In this document: positions 54,944-64,000 of the stretch, piece after piece
Position numbering within the stretch: position 1 is the stretch's first letter
Layout of the letters: every line of letters begins with the position of its first letter
Source: Pseudomonas sp. HR96
GTDB lineage: Bacteria; Pseudomonadota; Gammaproteobacteria; Pseudomonadales; Pseudomonadaceae
Reading direction: 5' to 3'
NCBI RefSeq assembly: GCF_034059295.1
Contig: NZ_CP139141.1
Span: forward strand, 5,501,001-5,565,000
Length of the DNA: 64,000 nt
Notes under the pieces: generated by a model
The model's database searches: none
Seen by the model: only the letters and a program-made list of their open reading frames with translations
What the model was told of the DNA's origin: nothing
Translations under genes and position numbers: made by a program

Positions 54944-55234
54944 ATGAACGACATCAACACCGCAGAAGACCAGGATTTCGTCGACAACACCCTGATCGAA
55001 GCCATCCAGAACCAGATCGACAGCGACAACCCGCCGGCCACCAAGGCCACCTTCAACAAGCTGACCCTGGTCGGCTGGGAGCGCGAAGAAATCCTCGACG
55101 TGATGGCCCAGGTGCTGGCGGTCGAGATCGACGCCATGCTCGAAGCCGATCGGCCGTTCGACACCGCCTGGTACGAAGCCGCCCTGCGCGCGCTGCCGAC
55201 CCTGCCCGAACAATTGCAAGGTGGCGACGAATAA
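54944..55234 (+). CDS. Conserved hypothetical protein, 96 aa
   Basis: A 96-residue acidic protein (MNDINTAEDQDFVDNTLIEA; NKLTLVGWEREEILDVMAQV). No signal peptide, membrane helix or recognised motif. The ATG has GAGG about 9 bases upstream and GC-biased third positions support coding. It lies between argH and cyaA, as a small gene does in other Pseudomonas. Confidence 0.7.
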   Translation: MNDINTAEDQDFVDNTLIEAIQNQIDSDNPPATKATFNKLTLVGWEREEILDVMAQVLAVEIDAMLEADRPFDTAWYEAALRALPTLPEQLQGGDE

Positions 55235-55346
55235 CCGCGCGACCACGGCATAAACCGCAGACCCCGACTACACTGGGAAAAGTCCTCGGCCCACCCGGCC
55301 CACTGTCGGCAGCCCAGGCCCATTCCAAGAAAAGTCTGGAGTCCCT

Positions 55347-55592
55347 ATGTCGTATACCCCCGAGTTGGTTGCCGAACTGGAAATCCTTGCGCTGTACAAC
55401 CTTAGCAACACCCGCGAGGGGCTGAAGATCCACCACACGGCCTCGCCAGAGGCGGTCGCTGCCGCCCAGCGCCTGTATGACAAGGAGCTGACCACCCAAC
55501 CCGATGGCGGCTACCTGACCAGCCTGGGCCTGGACGCGGCCGGCCATGCGCAGTCGCTGCTGACCATCCTCAACGTCGCCGAAGCGGCCTGA
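55347..55592 (+). CDS. TIGR02647-family protein
   Basis: An 81-residue protein (SYTPELVAELEILALYNLSN; GLKIHHTASPEAVAAAQRLY; QPDGGYLTSLGLDAAGHAQS). It matches a small Pseudomonas/Marinobacter-type family named only by number, with a winged-helix-like look. Function unknown. The ATG has CTGGAG upstream. A 12-base-pair stem-loop follows. Confidence 0.78.
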   Translation: MSYTPELVAELEILALYNLSNTREGLKIHHTASPEAVAAAQRLYDKELTTQPDGGYLTSLGLDAAGHAQSLLTILNVAEAA

Positions 55593-55618
55593 ATCCCGCA
55601 CGCTCGCCCCTCCCCTGT

Positions 55619-55648
55619 TTCGCCAGCCTTGGGGAAAAGGCTGGCGAA
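55619..55648 (+). terminator. Stem-loop between the TIGR02647-family gene and cyaA
   Basis: TTCGCCAGCCTT (55619-55630) pairs perfectly with AAGGCTGGCGAA (55637-55648) around a 6-base loop. No T tract follows. Confidence 0.6.
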
Positions 55649-55748
55649 TAGCTAGCCATCGCCCTTCATTTTCGCGGCACGCCGCCGATAACCCTGAACA
55701 GCCTGTCTTTCCTTGACTGTCAGCGAGTTTTGTCGCCTTGAATGCCCA

Positions 55749-58598
55749 ATGACGCGCGATTACGAAATCCGTCCCAACCTGGATGAAGGGGTCGACCGTG
55801 AGGTCCTGGCCAAGCTTCGCGCGCGCTTCATGAAACTCAACCAAGGACGCATGGCGCGGGCGGTGGAGGGCCTGTCGACGCGCCAGCAGCTGGTACTCAA
55901 GCTGATGCCGCTGCTGTTTCACGTCAACCATCCACTGCTGCCCGGCTACGTCTCGGGCGCCACTCCGGCGGGCATCTCGCGCTACGAGCCGGAGGCCGAC
56001 GAGCTGGCCGAAGTGCAGCGCCTGACCCGCTCGTTTTCCTACCGCACGCGCCCGGCCCATGCGCCCCGGCCGATCCAGGGCCTGTTCCTGATGGGCAGCC
56101 TGGGCACCCTGGCCCAGGCTGAAAACAGCGACCTGGATGTGTGGGTGTGCCACGACCCGGACCTGGGCGAGCCGGCCCTGGAAGAACTGCGCAAGAAATG
56201 CAGCCTGCTGGAGGCCTGGGCCGAAACCCAGGGCGCCGAGGTGCATTACTTCCTCATCGACACGCAAAGCTTCGCCAAGGGCGAACGGGCCGACGAGCTG
56301 AGCACCGAGAACTGCGGCTCGACCCAGCATTACCTGCTGCTCGACGAGTTCTACCGCACCGCCATCTGGGTCGCCGGGCGCACGCCACTGTGGTGGCTGG
56401 TGCCGGTCTACGACGAGGCGCGCTACCCGCAATACGTGCACACCCTGCTGTCCAAGCGCTTCATTCGCGAGGACGAGATGCTCGACCTCGGGCACATGGC
56501 GCACATTCCCGCCGGCGAATTCATCGGCGCCGGCCTGTGGCAGCTGTACAAGGGCCTGGAGTCGCCCTACAAGTCGGTGCTCAAGCTGCTGCTGACCGAG
56601 GTCTACGCCAGCGAGCACCCCAACGTGCAGTGCCTGAGCCTGCGCTTCAAACAGCAGGTGTTCGCCAACCGTTTGGACCTCGACGAACTCGACCCGTACA
56701 TGGTGGTGTACCGCCGCATCGAGGAATACCTGCGCGGGCGCGGCGAGCTCGAGCGCCTGGAGCTGGTGCGGCGCAGCTTCTACCTCAAGGTCAACAAGCG
56801 CCTCACCGGGCCGCGCCAGCGCACGCACAACTGGCAGCGCGAACTGGTGGCGCGGCTGGCCGAGGAATGGGGCTGGGACGGCCATCAGCTCGAAGCGCTG
56901 GACAGCCGCGGCCAGTGGAAGGTGCGCCAGGTGGTCAGCGAACGGCGCATGGTGGTGCGCGAGCTCAACTACAGCTACCGCTTCCTCACCCAGTTCGCGC
57001 GCAACCAGCAGGGCGCGAGCCTGATCAACAAGCGCGACTTCAACGTGCTGGGGCGGCGCCTGTATGCGGCGTTCGAGCGCAAGGCCAACAAGATCGAAGT
57101 GATCAACCCCGGCATCGCCCCGGACCTGGCCGAAGACACCCTGACCCTGGTCCAGGCGCCGGACAAGCGCGAGCCCGGCCTGACCCACTGGAGCCTGTAC
57201 AACGGCAGCCTCGGCGCCTACGAGTGGGAGCGCTTCGCGCCCTTCAAGCGCTGCCGGCACCTGCTCGAACTGCTGACCTGGAGCCACCGCAACGGCGTGA
57301 TCGACAGCACCACGCGCCTGGCGCTGCACCCCGGCAGCAGCGACCTGACCGAGTTCGAGCTGTTCAACCTGATCCACAGCCTGCAGCAGAGCATTCCGCT
57401 CCCCCTAAGCACGGTGCCCGAAGAGCAGCTGCTGACCCCGGCGGTGCCGATGCAGGTGCTGCTGCTGGTGAACATCGGCGTCGACCCGCTCAAGCATCAC
57501 CGCGACCTGAACATCCTCATGACCACCGAGCGCACCGACTCGCTGAGCTACGCCGGGGCCCGCGAGAACCTGGTGCTGACCCTCGACCAGGCCGTGCTCA
57601 ACAGCTGGAACGAATTGCAGGTGCGTCGCCACGACGGCCCCCACGCCCTGCTCGAGTGCCTGCGCGACTACCTCAACGCCCTGCCCGAGAACCTCGCGCC
57701 GACCGTGGTCAAGGTGCGCTGCTTCTGCCACAACCGCGCCCCGGCCATCGCCCAGCGCGTGGAGATGCTGCTGCGCAACTCGCAGAAGCTGCTGCGCACG
57801 CGGTTGGGCTACCGCTACCTGATCCAGGTGGAGAAGCACTATCACATCCTGCACCTGGTGCCCGGCAACGTCACTCACGTGGCCCTGGCGTCGATGGCCG
57901 AACTGCTCGAATACCTGGGCCGCGAACTGGCCAGCTACAGCCCGCTGTATTTGGACCCCAAGGCCCTGGAAGACAGCGACCTGGCGCTGCTGCTGCCCCA
58001 GGCCCAGCCCGAATGCATCCAGGTGTTCTATCGCCTGCGTGGCACCCAGGCCGACCTCTACGTGCTCGACGAGCACAACGCCCTGTGGCAGCAACGGGTG
58101 CACCTGCATGACGAGAACAACCTGCTGATTCATCTGCAGCGCTTCTTCGAGTCGACCCTGCAGCGCCGCGAATCGATCATCGAGCCGGAAAACCCGCGGC
58201 ACTCGGCGATCCACGAAATCCTCTTCTACCGCATCGAGGCCCAGCCCAACAGCCGCGCCGGGCGCCTGGAACCCCGGGCCGCGCCCGCCACGCCGGTGAG
58301 CAAGCCGTTCTATGACGTGCAGGCGATCATCGGCCGCGGCGCTGCCGGCGGCCAGGTGCAGGTCACGCTGTATTGCAACGAACGGGAGTTTTCCCAGCTG
58401 GACTACGGCGATCAGCTGTTCGCCCGGGTGGCCGAAGAGATTCTCGGCCAGCGCAGCGAGACCGAGCACTACCCCTGCTACATCACCGACGTCGACCTGA
58501 CCGGGCTGCTGGGCAAGGGCATCGGCTCGACCAACCTGCACCTGCGCTACAAGACCGAGCTGGAGAAGTCGCTGAACCGGGCGATGGATGAGTTGTAG
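55749..58598 (+). CDS. cyaA: Class I adenylate cyclase
   Basis: A 949-residue soluble enzyme producing cAMP, of the enterobacterial/Pseudomonas class I. The N-terminal catalytic domain contains the nucleotidyltransferase-like GLFLMGSLGTLAQAENSDLD with its GS and DxD residues near residue 120, and NVQCLSLRFKQQVFANRLD. The C-terminal half is the regulatory region (NKPFYDVQAIIGRGAAGGQV-like, seen as FYDVQAIIGRGAAGGQVQV). The ATG at 55749 gives MTRDYEIRPNLDEGVD; an upstream GTG/TTG would add 12 residues. It is monocistronic. Confidence 0.95.
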   Translation: MTRDYEIRPNLDEGVDREVLAKLRARFMKLNQGRMARAVEGLSTRQQLVLKLMPLLFHVNHPLLPGYVSGATPAGISRYEPEADELAEVQRLTRSFSYRTRPAHAPRPIQGLFLMGSLGTLAQAENSDLDVWVCHDPDLGEPALEELRKKCSLLEAWAETQGAEVHYFLIDTQSFAKGERADELSTENCGSTQHYLLLDEFYRTAIWVAGRTPLWWLVPVYDEARYPQYVHTLLSKRFIREDEMLDLGHMAHIPAGEFIGAGLWQLYKGLESPYKSVLKLLLTEVYASEHPNVQCLSLRFKQQVFANRLDLDELDPYMVVYRRIEEYLRGRGELERLELVRRSFYLKVNKRLTGPRQRTHNWQRELVARLAEEWGWDGHQLEALDSRGQWKVRQVVSERRMVVRELNYSYRFLTQFARNQQGASLINKRDFNVLGRRLYAAFERKANKIEVINPGIAPDLAEDTLTLVQAPDKREPGLTHWSLYNGSLGAYEWERFAPFKRCRHLLELLTWSHRNGVIDSTTRLALHPGSSDLTEFELFNLIHSLQQSIPLPLSTVPEEQLLTPAVPMQVLLLVNIGVDPLKHHRDLNILMTTERTDSLSYAGARENLVLTLDQAVLNSWNELQVRRHDGPHALLECLRDYLNALPENLAPTVVKVRCFCHNRAPAIAQRVEMLLRNSQKLLRTRLGYRYLIQVEKHYHILHLVPGNVTHVALASMAELLEYLGRELASYSPLYLDPKALEDSDLALLLPQAQPECIQVFYRLRGTQADLYVLDEHNALWQQRVHLHDENNLLIHLQRFFESTLQRRESIIEPENPRHSAIHEILFYRIEAQPNSRAGRLEPRAAPATPVSKPFYDVQAIIGRGAAGGQVQVTLYCNEREFSQLDYGDQLFARVAEEILGQRSETEHYPCYITDVDLTGLLGKGIGSTNLHLRYKTELEKSLNRAMDEL

Positions 58599-58604
58599 CC
58601 CAGG

Positions 58605-58660
58605 CGCGGGAGGGGCAAAGCCCCGAGACGCCGCAGGCAGGTTTGATCTTCAACCCTGGG
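58605..58660. repeat. REP-like element between cyaA and the DUF1289 gene
   Basis: GCGGGAGGGGC-AAA-GCCCC (hairpin 58612-58624), then GAGACGCCGCAGGCAGGTTTGATCTTC in two pieces: a GC spacer and GGTTTGATCTTC. The arrangement closely copies that after gshA. It lies between convergent genes, overlapping the 3' end region of the DUF1289 gene. Confidence 0.6.
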
Positions 58661-58865
58661 CCAAAGCCCGCCGTTGCTCGGCCTGGGCCTTGATCTCACG
58701 CCGGCGCTGATCATCCGCCGAGCGCCATTCGCGGATGTCTTCCACATGGCGGAAGCAGCCCATGCACACGCGCTCGTCATCGAGCTTGCACAGGCTCACG
58801 CACGGCGACTCGACCGCGGGGTTGATATTGGAATACAGGGGCTTGGGCGCACGCGGAGCAGTCAT
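58650..58865 (-). CDS. DUF1289-family small cysteine protein
   Basis: A 71-residue protein with the DUF1289 motif ESPCVSLCKLDDERVCMGCF followed by RHVEDIREWRSADDQRRRE. The four cysteines suggest metal binding; function unknown. It starts 2 bases after the cyaY stop on the same strand, so it is cotranscribed with cyaY, whose product handles iron. Confidence 0.85.
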   Translation of the reverse strand: MTAPRAPKPLYSNINPAVESPCVSLCKLDDERVCMGCFRHVEDIREWRSADDQRRREIKAQAEQRRALAQG

Positions 58866-58867
58866 GG

Positions 58868-59200
58868 TCAGATTTCGTCGAAGTCCAGCTCCACGCCGGC
58901 CTGCTCCAGGGTGACGCGGGTGAGCATTTCGCTGAGCAGCTCATCGCTGGAGTCGCACATCCAGGCCTTGCTGTCTTCGTCATAGTCGAAGTGAAAGCCA
59001 CCGGAGCGGGCCGCCAGCCACAGCTGACGCAGCGGTTCCTGACGGCTGAAGATCAATTGGCTGCTGTTCTCGAACTTGACGGTCAGTACCCCCGCGGAGT
59101 TCTCCAGGTCCACGTCCAGGCCGCTCTCGTCGAAGATATCTTCCAGCGCTTGCTGGGTGGCATCGACCAGATCATGAAAATCGGCTTCGCTCAAACTCAT
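58868..59200 (-). CDS. cyaY: Iron donor protein CyaY (bacterial frataxin)
   Basis: A 110-residue frataxin homologue that binds iron and tunes Fe-S cluster assembly. The acidic N-terminal helix (SEADFHDLVDATQQALEDIF) and the beta sheet (LTVKFENSSQLIFSRQEPLR; QLWLAARSGGFHFDYDEDSK) are complete. The long open frame upstream on this strand is antisense shadow of lysA. It is divergent from lppL. Confidence 0.94.
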   Translation of the reverse strand: MSLSEADFHDLVDATQQALEDIFDESGLDVDLENSAGVLTVKFENSSQLIFSRQEPLRQLWLAARSGGFHFDYDEDSKAWMCDSSDELLSEMLTRVTLEQAGVELDFDEI

Positions 59201-59377
59201 TGCGGGATCCTCGGGTTGGGCAGTTCTATCACAGCGCGGGAAGATACGAGGGCACGCGCCTGATTGCAAAGGATAACGACAGCCCGCCGTCGGGCCATCG
59301 GGGCAGCTGCATAGGCAAATCGCGTGGCTCGCCGGTATACTCCGGCCCAATTGATGCTTATTACAAAGGATTTCGCC

Positions 59378-59527
59378 ATGAAGCGCCTGATCTCTTCCTT
59401 CGCTGCGCTTGTCGCGGTTGCCTGCCTGCTTTCTGCCTGCGGCCAGAAGGGCCCGCTGTTCCTGCCTGACGGCAGCAAACACCCGGAAGGCATGTCGCAA
59501 ACCGATTCGCACAAACACAGCATGTAA
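59378..59527 (+). CDS. lppL: Small lipoprotein LppL
   Basis: A 49-residue lipoprotein. The signal peptide [20 protein letters not shown] ends in lipobox LSAC, followed by [14 protein letters not shown], the motif of the YifL/LppL family. The ATG follows AAAGGATTTCGCC. It is the first gene of the lppL-lysA-dapF run, as in P. aeruginosa and E. coli (yifL-dapF). Confidence 0.92.
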   Translation: MKRLISSFAALVAVACLLSACGQKGPLFLPDGSKHPEGMSQTDSHKHSM

Positions 59528-59536
59528 GGGAACCCC

Positions 59537-60784
59537 ATGGACGCTTTCAACTACCGCGACGGCCAGCTGTTCGCGGAAGGGGTCGCTTTGGCCGCGCTGG
59601 CCGAGCGCTTCGGCACGCCCACCTATGTCTACTCCCGCGCCCATATCGAGGGGCAGTACCGCGCCTACGCCGATGCCCTGCAGGGCATGCCGCACCTGGT
59701 GTGTTTCGCCGTCAAGGCCAACTCCAACCTCGGCGTGCTGAATGTGCTTGCGCGCCTGGGCGCCGGCTTCGACATCGTCTCCGGTGGCGAGCTCGAGCGT
59801 GTCCTGGCCGCCGGCGGGCGCGCCGACCGCGTGGTCTTCTCCGGCGTCGGCAAGACCCGTGAAGACATGCGCCGCGCCCTCGAAGTGGGAGTGCATTGCT
59901 TCAACGTCGAGTCCACCGACGAGCTCGAACGCCTGCAAGAGGTCGCCGCCGACCTGGGTGTGCGTGCGCCGATCTCCCTGCGCGTCAACCCGGACGTCGA
60001 TGCCGGCACCCACCCGTACATCTCCACCGGCCTCAAGGAGAACAAGTTCGGCATCGACATCGCCGCCGCCGAAGACGTTTACATCCGCGCCGCGCAGCTG
60101 CCAAACCTGGAAATCGTCGGCGTCGACTGCCACATCGGCTCGCAGCTCACCAGCCTGCCGCCCTTCCTCGACGCCCTCGATCGCCTGCTGGGCCTGATCG
60201 ACCGCCTCGGCGACTGCGGCATCCACCTGCGCCACATCGACCTGGGCGGCGGCCTCGGCGTGCGTTATCGCGACGAGCAGCCACCGCTGGCGGCCGACTA
60301 CATCCAGGCCGTGCGCCAGCGCCTCGAAGGCCGCGAGCTGGGCCTGGTGTTCGAGCCAGGGCGCTTCATCGTCGCCAACGCCGGCGTGCTGCTGACCCGC
60401 GTCGAATACCTCAAGCACACCGAGCACAAGGATTTCGCCATCGTCGATGCGGCCATGAACGACCTGATCCGCCCAGCCCTGTACCAGGCCTGGATGGACG
60501 TCAAGGCGGTGCAGCCGCGCGAAGGCGCCGGGCGCGCCTACGACGTGGTCGGGCCGATCTGCGAGACCGGCGACTTCCTGGCCAAGGACCGCCAGCTGAC
60601 CCTGGCCGAAGGCGACCTGCTGAGCGTGCATTCGGCGGGCGCCTACAGCTTCGTCATGAGCTCGAACTACAACACCCGCGGCCGCTGCGCGGAAATCCTC
60701 GTCGATGGTGACCAGGCCTTTGAAGTGCGTCGCCGGGAAACGGTGGCAGAGCTGTTCGCTGGCGAAAGCCTGCTGCCGGAGTAA
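59537..60784 (+). CDS. lysA: Diaminopimelate decarboxylase
   Basis: A 415-residue PLP enzyme converting meso-diaminopimelate to lysine. The PLP lysine is Lys60 in [16 protein letters not shown]. Further family segments are [39 protein letters not shown] and the active-site cysteine in [12 protein letters not shown]. It starts 9 bases after lppL and is 4 bases before dapF. Confidence 0.97.
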   Translation: MDAFNYRDGQLFAEGVALAALAERFGTPTYVYSRAHIEGQYRAYADALQGMPHLVCFAVKANSNLGVLNVLARLGAGFDIVSGGELERVLAAGGRADRVVFSGVGKTREDMRRALEVGVHCFNVESTDELERLQEVAADLGVRAPISLRVNPDVDAGTHPYISTGLKENKFGIDIAAAEDVYIRAAQLPNLEIVGVDCHIGSQLTSLPPFLDALDRLLGLIDRLGDCGIHLRHIDLGGGLGVRYRDEQPPLAADYIQAVRQRLEGRELGLVFEPGRFIVANAGVLLTRVEYLKHTEHKDFAIVDAAMNDLIRPALYQAWMDVKAVQPREGAGRAYDVVGPICETGDFLAKDRQLTLAEGDLLSVHSAGAYSFVMSSNYNTRGRCAEILVDGDQAFEVRRRETVAELFAGESLLPE

Positions 60785-60788
60785 CCCC

Positions 60789-61619
60789 ATGCTGCTGCGT
60801 TTTACCAAGATGCACGGGCTGGGCAATGACTTCATGGTGCTGGATCTGGTCAGCCAACACGCGCACATCCAGCCCAAGCATGCCAAGCAATGGGGCGACC
60901 GCCACACCGGCATTGGCTTCGACCAGCTGCTGCTGGTGGAGGCGCCGAGCAACCCCGAGGTAGACTTCCGCTACCGCATCTTCAACTCCGACGGTTCGGA
61001 AGTGGAGCAGTGCGGCAATGGTGCGCGCTGCTTTGCCCGCTTCGTGCTGGACAAGCGCCTGACCGCCAAGAAGCTGATCCGCGTGGAAACCAAGAGCGGC
61101 ATCATCGAGCTGGACGTGCGCAACGATGGGCAGATCTGCGTGAACATGGGCCCGCCGCGCTTCACCCCGGCCGAGATTCCCTTCCAGGCTGAGCAGCAGG
61201 CACTCAGCTACCCGGTGCAGGTCGACGGCCAGACCCTGAACCTGGCCGCGCTGTCCATGGGCAACCCCCACGCCGTGTTGCGCGTCGACGACATCGACAG
61301 CGCGCCCGTGCATCAACTGGGGCCTCGCCTGGAACACCACGAGCGGTTCACGCAGCGGGTCAACGTCGGCTTCATGCAGGTGATCGACCGCAGCCGTGCC
61401 AAACTGCGGGTATGGGAACGCGGCGCCGGGGAAACCCAGGCCTGCGGCACCGGCGCCTGCGCGGCCGCGGTCGCCGCCATCAGCCAGGGCTGGATGGATT
61501 CGCCAGCCACCATCGACCTGCCCGGCGGGCGCCTGACCATCGAATGGCGCGGCCCCGGCCAGCCGGTGATGATGACGGGCCCGGCGGTGCGGGTCTACGA
61601 AGGACAGGTACGACTATGA
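60789..61619 (+). CDS. dapF: Diaminopimelate epimerase
   Basis: A 276-residue cofactor-free epimerase converting LL- to meso-diaminopimelate for lysine and peptidoglycan. Both catalytic cysteines are present: Cys75 in [15 protein letters not shown] and Cys219 in [14 protein letters not shown]. It starts [20 protein letters not shown] six-codon mini-ORF (61616-61636) overlaps its stop and the next start. Confidence 0.97.
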   Translation: MLLRFTKMHGLGNDFMVLDLVSQHAHIQPKHAKQWGDRHTGIGFDQLLLVEAPSNPEVDFRYRIFNSDGSEVEQCGNGARCFARFVLDKRLTAKKLIRVETKSGIIELDVRNDGQICVNMGPPRFTPAEIPFQAEQQALSYPVQVDGQTLNLAALSMGNPHAVLRVDDIDSAPVHQLGPRLEHHERFTQRVNVGFMQVIDRSRAKLRVWERGAGETQACGTGACAAAVAAISQGWMDSPATIDLPGGRLTIEWRGPGQPVMMTGPAVRVYEGQVRL

Positions 61620-61636
61620 GTGAGCGCCCAGCATGA
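61616..61636 (+). other. Six-codon mini-ORF linking dapF and the DUF484 gene
   Basis: ATG at 61616 overlaps the dapF stop (ATGA) and encodes MSERPA, ending with a TGA that overlaps the ATG of the DUF484 gene (ATGA at 61633). It could re-initiate ribosomes from dapF into the next gene. It may equally be chance. Confidence 0.35.
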
Positions 61637-62370
61637 CCGACAAGCCTCAAGCCAACGCGACAACGCCCGACTCACAAGCTTCGGATGACGTGCCGCCCGT
61701 GCTCGAGGCGCAAGCGGTCGCCCGCTTCCTGCAGGCCAACCCGGCGTTTTTCGTCGAGCAGGAGGAGTTGCTGATGGGCCTGCGCCTGCCCCACCAGCGC
61801 GGCGACACGGTGTCGCTGGTGGAGCGGCAGATGAAGCTGCTGCGCGAGCGCAACATCGAGCTGCGCCATCGGCTGTCGCAACTGATGGACGTGGCGCGCG
61901 ACAACGACCGCCTGTTCGACAAGTCGCGCCGGCTGATTCTCGCCCTGCTCGACGCCGTCAGCCTCGACGAGCTGGTGATCGCCGTCGAAGACAGCCTGCG
62001 CAACGACTTCCAGGTGCCTTTCGTCAGCCTCATCCTGATCAGCGAAACCCCGGCGCCGGTGGGCCGCGTGGTCAGCAGCGCCGAAGCCCACCAGGCCATC
62101 GGCGCCCTGTTGCGCGAAGGCAAGGCGGTCAGTGGCAGCCTGCGCGAGCACGAGCTGGACTTCCTCTTTGGTGAAGAACAGCGCCGGCAGATCGGCTCCA
62201 CCGCCCTCACCCCGCTGATGCACCAGGGCCTGCACGGTGTGCTGGCCATCGCCAGCCGCGACCCGCAGCATTACAAGAGCAGCGTTGGCACCCTGTTCCT
62301 CGGCCACATCGCCGAGGTGTTGAGCCGCGTACTGCCGCGCTTCACTCACGCCCTGCGTTCGGTACGCTGA
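61633..62370 (+). CDS. DUF484 (GAF-like) family protein
   Basis: A 245-residue cytoplasmic protein. The DUF484 features are [20 protein letters not shown], a coiled-coil segment ([20 protein letters not shown]), and a GAF-like C-terminal domain. It sits between dapF and xerC, as yigA does in E. coli. Function unknown. Confidence 0.9.
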   Translation: MTDKPQANATTPDSQASDDVPPVLEAQAVARFLQANPAFFVEQEELLMGLRLPHQRGDTVSLVERQMKLLRERNIELRHRLSQLMDVARDNDRLFDKSRRLILALLDAVSLDELVIAVEDSLRNDFQVPFVSLILISETPAPVGRVVSSAEAHQAIGALLREGKAVSGSLREHELDFLFGEEQRRQIGSTALTPLMHQGLHGVLAIASRDPQHYKSSVGTLFLGHIAEVLSRVLPRFTHALRSVR

Positions 62371-62372
62371 GC

Positions 62373-63272
62373 ATGCAGGCGCAGCTGGAGGCTTATTGCG
62401 CGTACCTGCGCAGCGAGCGCCAGGTGTCGCCGCATACCCTGCAGGCCTATCGCAGCGATCTGCACAAGGTGCTGGAATTCTGCGAGAAAGAGCAGCTGGC
62501 CAGCTGGAGTGCGCTGGACATCCAGCAGCTGCGCCGGCTGGTAGCGCGCCAGCATCAGCACGGGCAGTCGTCACGCAGCCTGGCACGGCTGCTGTCGGCG
62601 GTGCGCGGCCTGTACCGCTACCTCAACCGCGAAGGCCTGTGCAGCCATGACCCGGCCAACGGTCTGAGCCCGCCCAAGGGCGAGCGGCGCCTGCCCAAGA
62701 CCCTGGACACCGACCGCACCCTGCAACTGCTCGACGGCGGCGTGGAGGACGAGTTTCTCGCCCGCCGCGACCAGGCCATGCTCGAGCTGTTCTACTCTTC
62801 CGGCCTGCGCCTCTCCGAGCTGACCAGCCTCAACCTCGACCAGCTGGACCTCGCCGACGGCCTGGTGCAGGTGCACGGCAAGGGCAGCAAGACGCGCATC
62901 CTGCCGGTCGGGCGCAAGGCTCGCGAAGCGCTGCAGGCCTGGCTGCCCATGCGCGCCCTGAGCGGGCCGGCCGACGGCGCGGTGTTCGTCAGCCAACAGG
63001 GCCGCCGCCTCGGGCCGCGAGCCATCCAGCTGCGGGTCAAGAGCGCCGGCGCCCGCGAGCTGGGGCAGAATCTGCACCCGCACATGCTGCGTCACTCCTT
63101 CGCCAGCCATCTGCTGGAATCCTCCCAGGACCTGCGCGCGGTCCAGGAAATGCTCGGCCACGCCGACATCGCCACCACGCAGATCTACACCCACCTGGAC
63201 TTCCAGCACTTGGCCACTGTCTACGACAGCGCCCACCCTCGAGCCAAACGCAGCAAGGACAGTGAATCATGA
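62373..63272 (+). CDS. xerC: Site-specific tyrosine recombinase XerC
   Basis: A 299-residue recombinase that, with XerD and FtsK, resolves chromosome dimers at dif. An N-terminal SAM-like core-binding domain is followed by the catalytic domain with Arg146 (SSGLRLSEL), Lys170 (VHGKGSKTR), His237-Arg240 ([10 protein letters not shown]), His263 (LGHADIATT) and nucleophile Tyr272 (QIYTHLDF). All catalytic residues are intact. It starts 2 bases after the DUF484 stop. Confidence 0.96.
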   Translation: MQAQLEAYCAYLRSERQVSPHTLQAYRSDLHKVLEFCEKEQLASWSALDIQQLRRLVARQHQHGQSSRSLARLLSAVRGLYRYLNREGLCSHDPANGLSPPKGERRLPKTLDTDRTLQLLDGGVEDEFLARRDQAMLELFYSSGLRLSELTSLNLDQLDLADGLVQVHGKGSKTRILPVGRKAREALQAWLPMRALSGPADGAVFVSQQGRRLGPRAIQLRVKSAGARELGQNLHPHMLRHSFASHLLESSQDLRAVQEMLGHADIATTQIYTHLDFQHLATVYDSAHPRAKRSKDSES

Positions 63273-63961
63273 GCATCAAGCTGATCACCTTCGACCTCGA
63301 CGACACCTTGTGGGACACCGCGCCGGTGATCGTCAGCGCCGAAGCCGTGCTGCGCACCTGGCTGGCAGAGCACGCACCGAAGTTGGGCGCTATCCCGGTG
63401 GAACATCTGTTCGCCATTCGCACGCGGCTGGTCGACGCCGACCCCAGCTACAGGCACCGCATCAGTGCGCTGCGCCGCCGCGTGCTGTTTCATGCGCTGC
63501 ACGAGGCCGGCTATGCCCAGGCCGAAGCCGAGGACCTGGCCGAGCGCAGCTTCGAGGTATTTCTCGAGGCGCGGCATCAGGTCCAATTGTTTGCCGACGT
63601 GTTGCCGACCCTCGAGGTCCTGAGCCGGCATTACACCTTGGGCGTGGTTACCAACGGCAATGCCGACGTGCGCCGCCTGGGCCTGATGGATTTTTTCGCC
63701 TTCGCCCTGTGCGCCGAGGACCTGGGAATCGGCAAGCCCGACCCACGGCCGTTCCAGGAGGCGTTGCGCCTGGGCAAGGCTCAAGCCGGCATGGCCGTGC
63801 ACATCGGCGACCACCCCGGCGACGATATCGCCGGCGCCCAGCAGGCCGGCCTGCGGGCGATCTGGTACAACCCGCAGGGCAAGGCCTGGGACCACAGCCA
63901 CCAGCCTGACGCCGAGATCGCCAGCTTGCGCGAATTGCCCGAGCTGCTGCGCACTTTCTGA
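63269..63961 (+). CDS. HAD-superfamily hydrolase (YigB-like phosphatase)
   Basis: A 230-residue HAD phosphatase. Motif I is [13 protein letters not shown], motif II is [10 protein letters not shown], and motifs III/IV are [12 protein letters not shown] and [19 protein letters not shown]. coli yigB, at the same locus after xerC, is a FMN/5-amino-6-ribitylamino-uracil phosphate phosphatase; the same activity is plausible but not shown. Its ATG overlaps the xerC stop (ATGA). Confidence 0.92.
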   Translation: MSIKLITFDLDDTLWDTAPVIVSAEAVLRTWLAEHAPKLGAIPVEHLFAIRTRLVDADPSYRHRISALRRRVLFHALHEAGYAQAEAEDLAERSFEVFLEARHQVQLFADVLPTLEVLSRHYTLGVVTNGNADVRRLGLMDFFAFALCAEDLGIGKPDPRPFQEALRLGKAQAGMAVHIGDHPGDDIAGAQQAGLRAIWYNPQGKAWDHSHQPDAEIASLRELPELLRTF

Positions 63962-63978
63962 TCAGTCATCCCGCGCCT

Positions 63979-64000
63979 GTAGGCGGGGCAGAGCCCCCGA
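63979..64000. repeat. REP-like hairpin at the right edge (partial)
   Basis: GTAGGCGGGGC-AGA-GCCCC, the same hairpin type as the other REP-like elements, starts 18 bases after the HAD stop and is cut by the window end. Confidence 0.5.

Noticed and set aside
55053..57377. Minus-strand ORF of 774 codons across cyaA
   Set aside because: Antisense shadow of a well-defined class I adenylate cyclase; no domain signal.
58868..60952. Minus-strand ORF of 694 codons across lysA running into cyaY
   Set aside because: Only the last 110 codons (cyaY) have protein-family signal; the rest is antisense to lysA.
62373..63272. xerC as a mobile-element integrase
   Set aside because: Its place in the dapF-DUF484-xerC-HAD run and its length identify the chromosomal dif recombinase.

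Overview
This window is ordinary chromosomal backbone of a high-GC Pseudomonas, most like the P. putida group. The evidence is the gene content and order (tex-gshA-argA-argE; ygfB-pepP-ubiH-ubiI; zapA-6S RNA-ygfA; rho-trxA; ppx/ppk-hemB; algP-algQ-dsb-hemYXDC-algR-algZ/argH; cyaA-cyaY-lppL-lysA-dapF-xerC), the GC-biased codon use, which gives long antisense shadow ORFs, and REP-like GC hairpins with the Pseudomonas GTGGGAG...GGGC/GCCC pattern between genes. I see no prophage, insertion sequence, CRISPR array, tRNA or rRNA.

Layout. 1-7 kb: C-terminal part of tex, a thioesterase, gshA, argA and argE. 6.6-11.7 kb: a CYTH-CHAD protein, an orphan GspE-type ATPase, an SPFH/NfeD pair and a small DUF2388 protein. 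11.8-18 kb, minus strand: gcvT-gcvH without the expected gcvP, then ubiI, ubiH, pepP and a YgfB-family gene. 18-20.7 kb: zapB-like, zapA, 6S RNA, 5-FCL, a small membrane peptide, an EVE protein and a FliL-like protein. 20.8-27.7 kb: quinone reductase, an unrecognised alpha/beta-hydrolase-like protein, ChaC, a small outer-membrane protein, a ferredoxin-type reductase with ubiD, and a secreted TonB-C-like protein. 27.8-37.8 kb: rho, trxA, an amino-acid ABC operon, ppx and ppk (convergent), hemB. 38-43.5 kb: DedA, YaiI family, LysR with a Tat-signal cysteine hydrolase, a LysE-type exporter and an ABC-F ATPase. 43.6-54.9 kb: algP, fklB, algQ, a DsbB homologue, hemY, a continuous hemD-hemX frame, hemC, algR, algZ and divergent argH. 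54.9-64 kb: small proteins, cyaA, cyaY, lppL, lysA, dapF, a DUF484 gene, xerC and a HAD phosphatase, ending in a partial REP hairpin.

Functional themes: arginine biosynthesis (argA, argE, argH); glutathione synthesis and turnover (gshA, chaC); polyphosphate (ppk, ppx, CHAD protein); tetrapyrrole synthesis (hemB, hemC, hemD, hemX, hemY); ubiquinone (ubiD, ubiH, ubiI); alginate/virulence-type regulation (algP, algQ, algR, algZ); lysine/diaminopimelate (lysA, dapF).

I did not find a convincing undescribed multi-gene system. The points most worth checking are the gcv operon lacking gcvP, the single hemD-hemX frame with an internal ribosome site, the DsbB homologue whose CxxC has become CxxY, a solitary GWSRGG hydrolase, and a cluster of GGCAA/TTGCC inverted repeats in a divergent promoter region.
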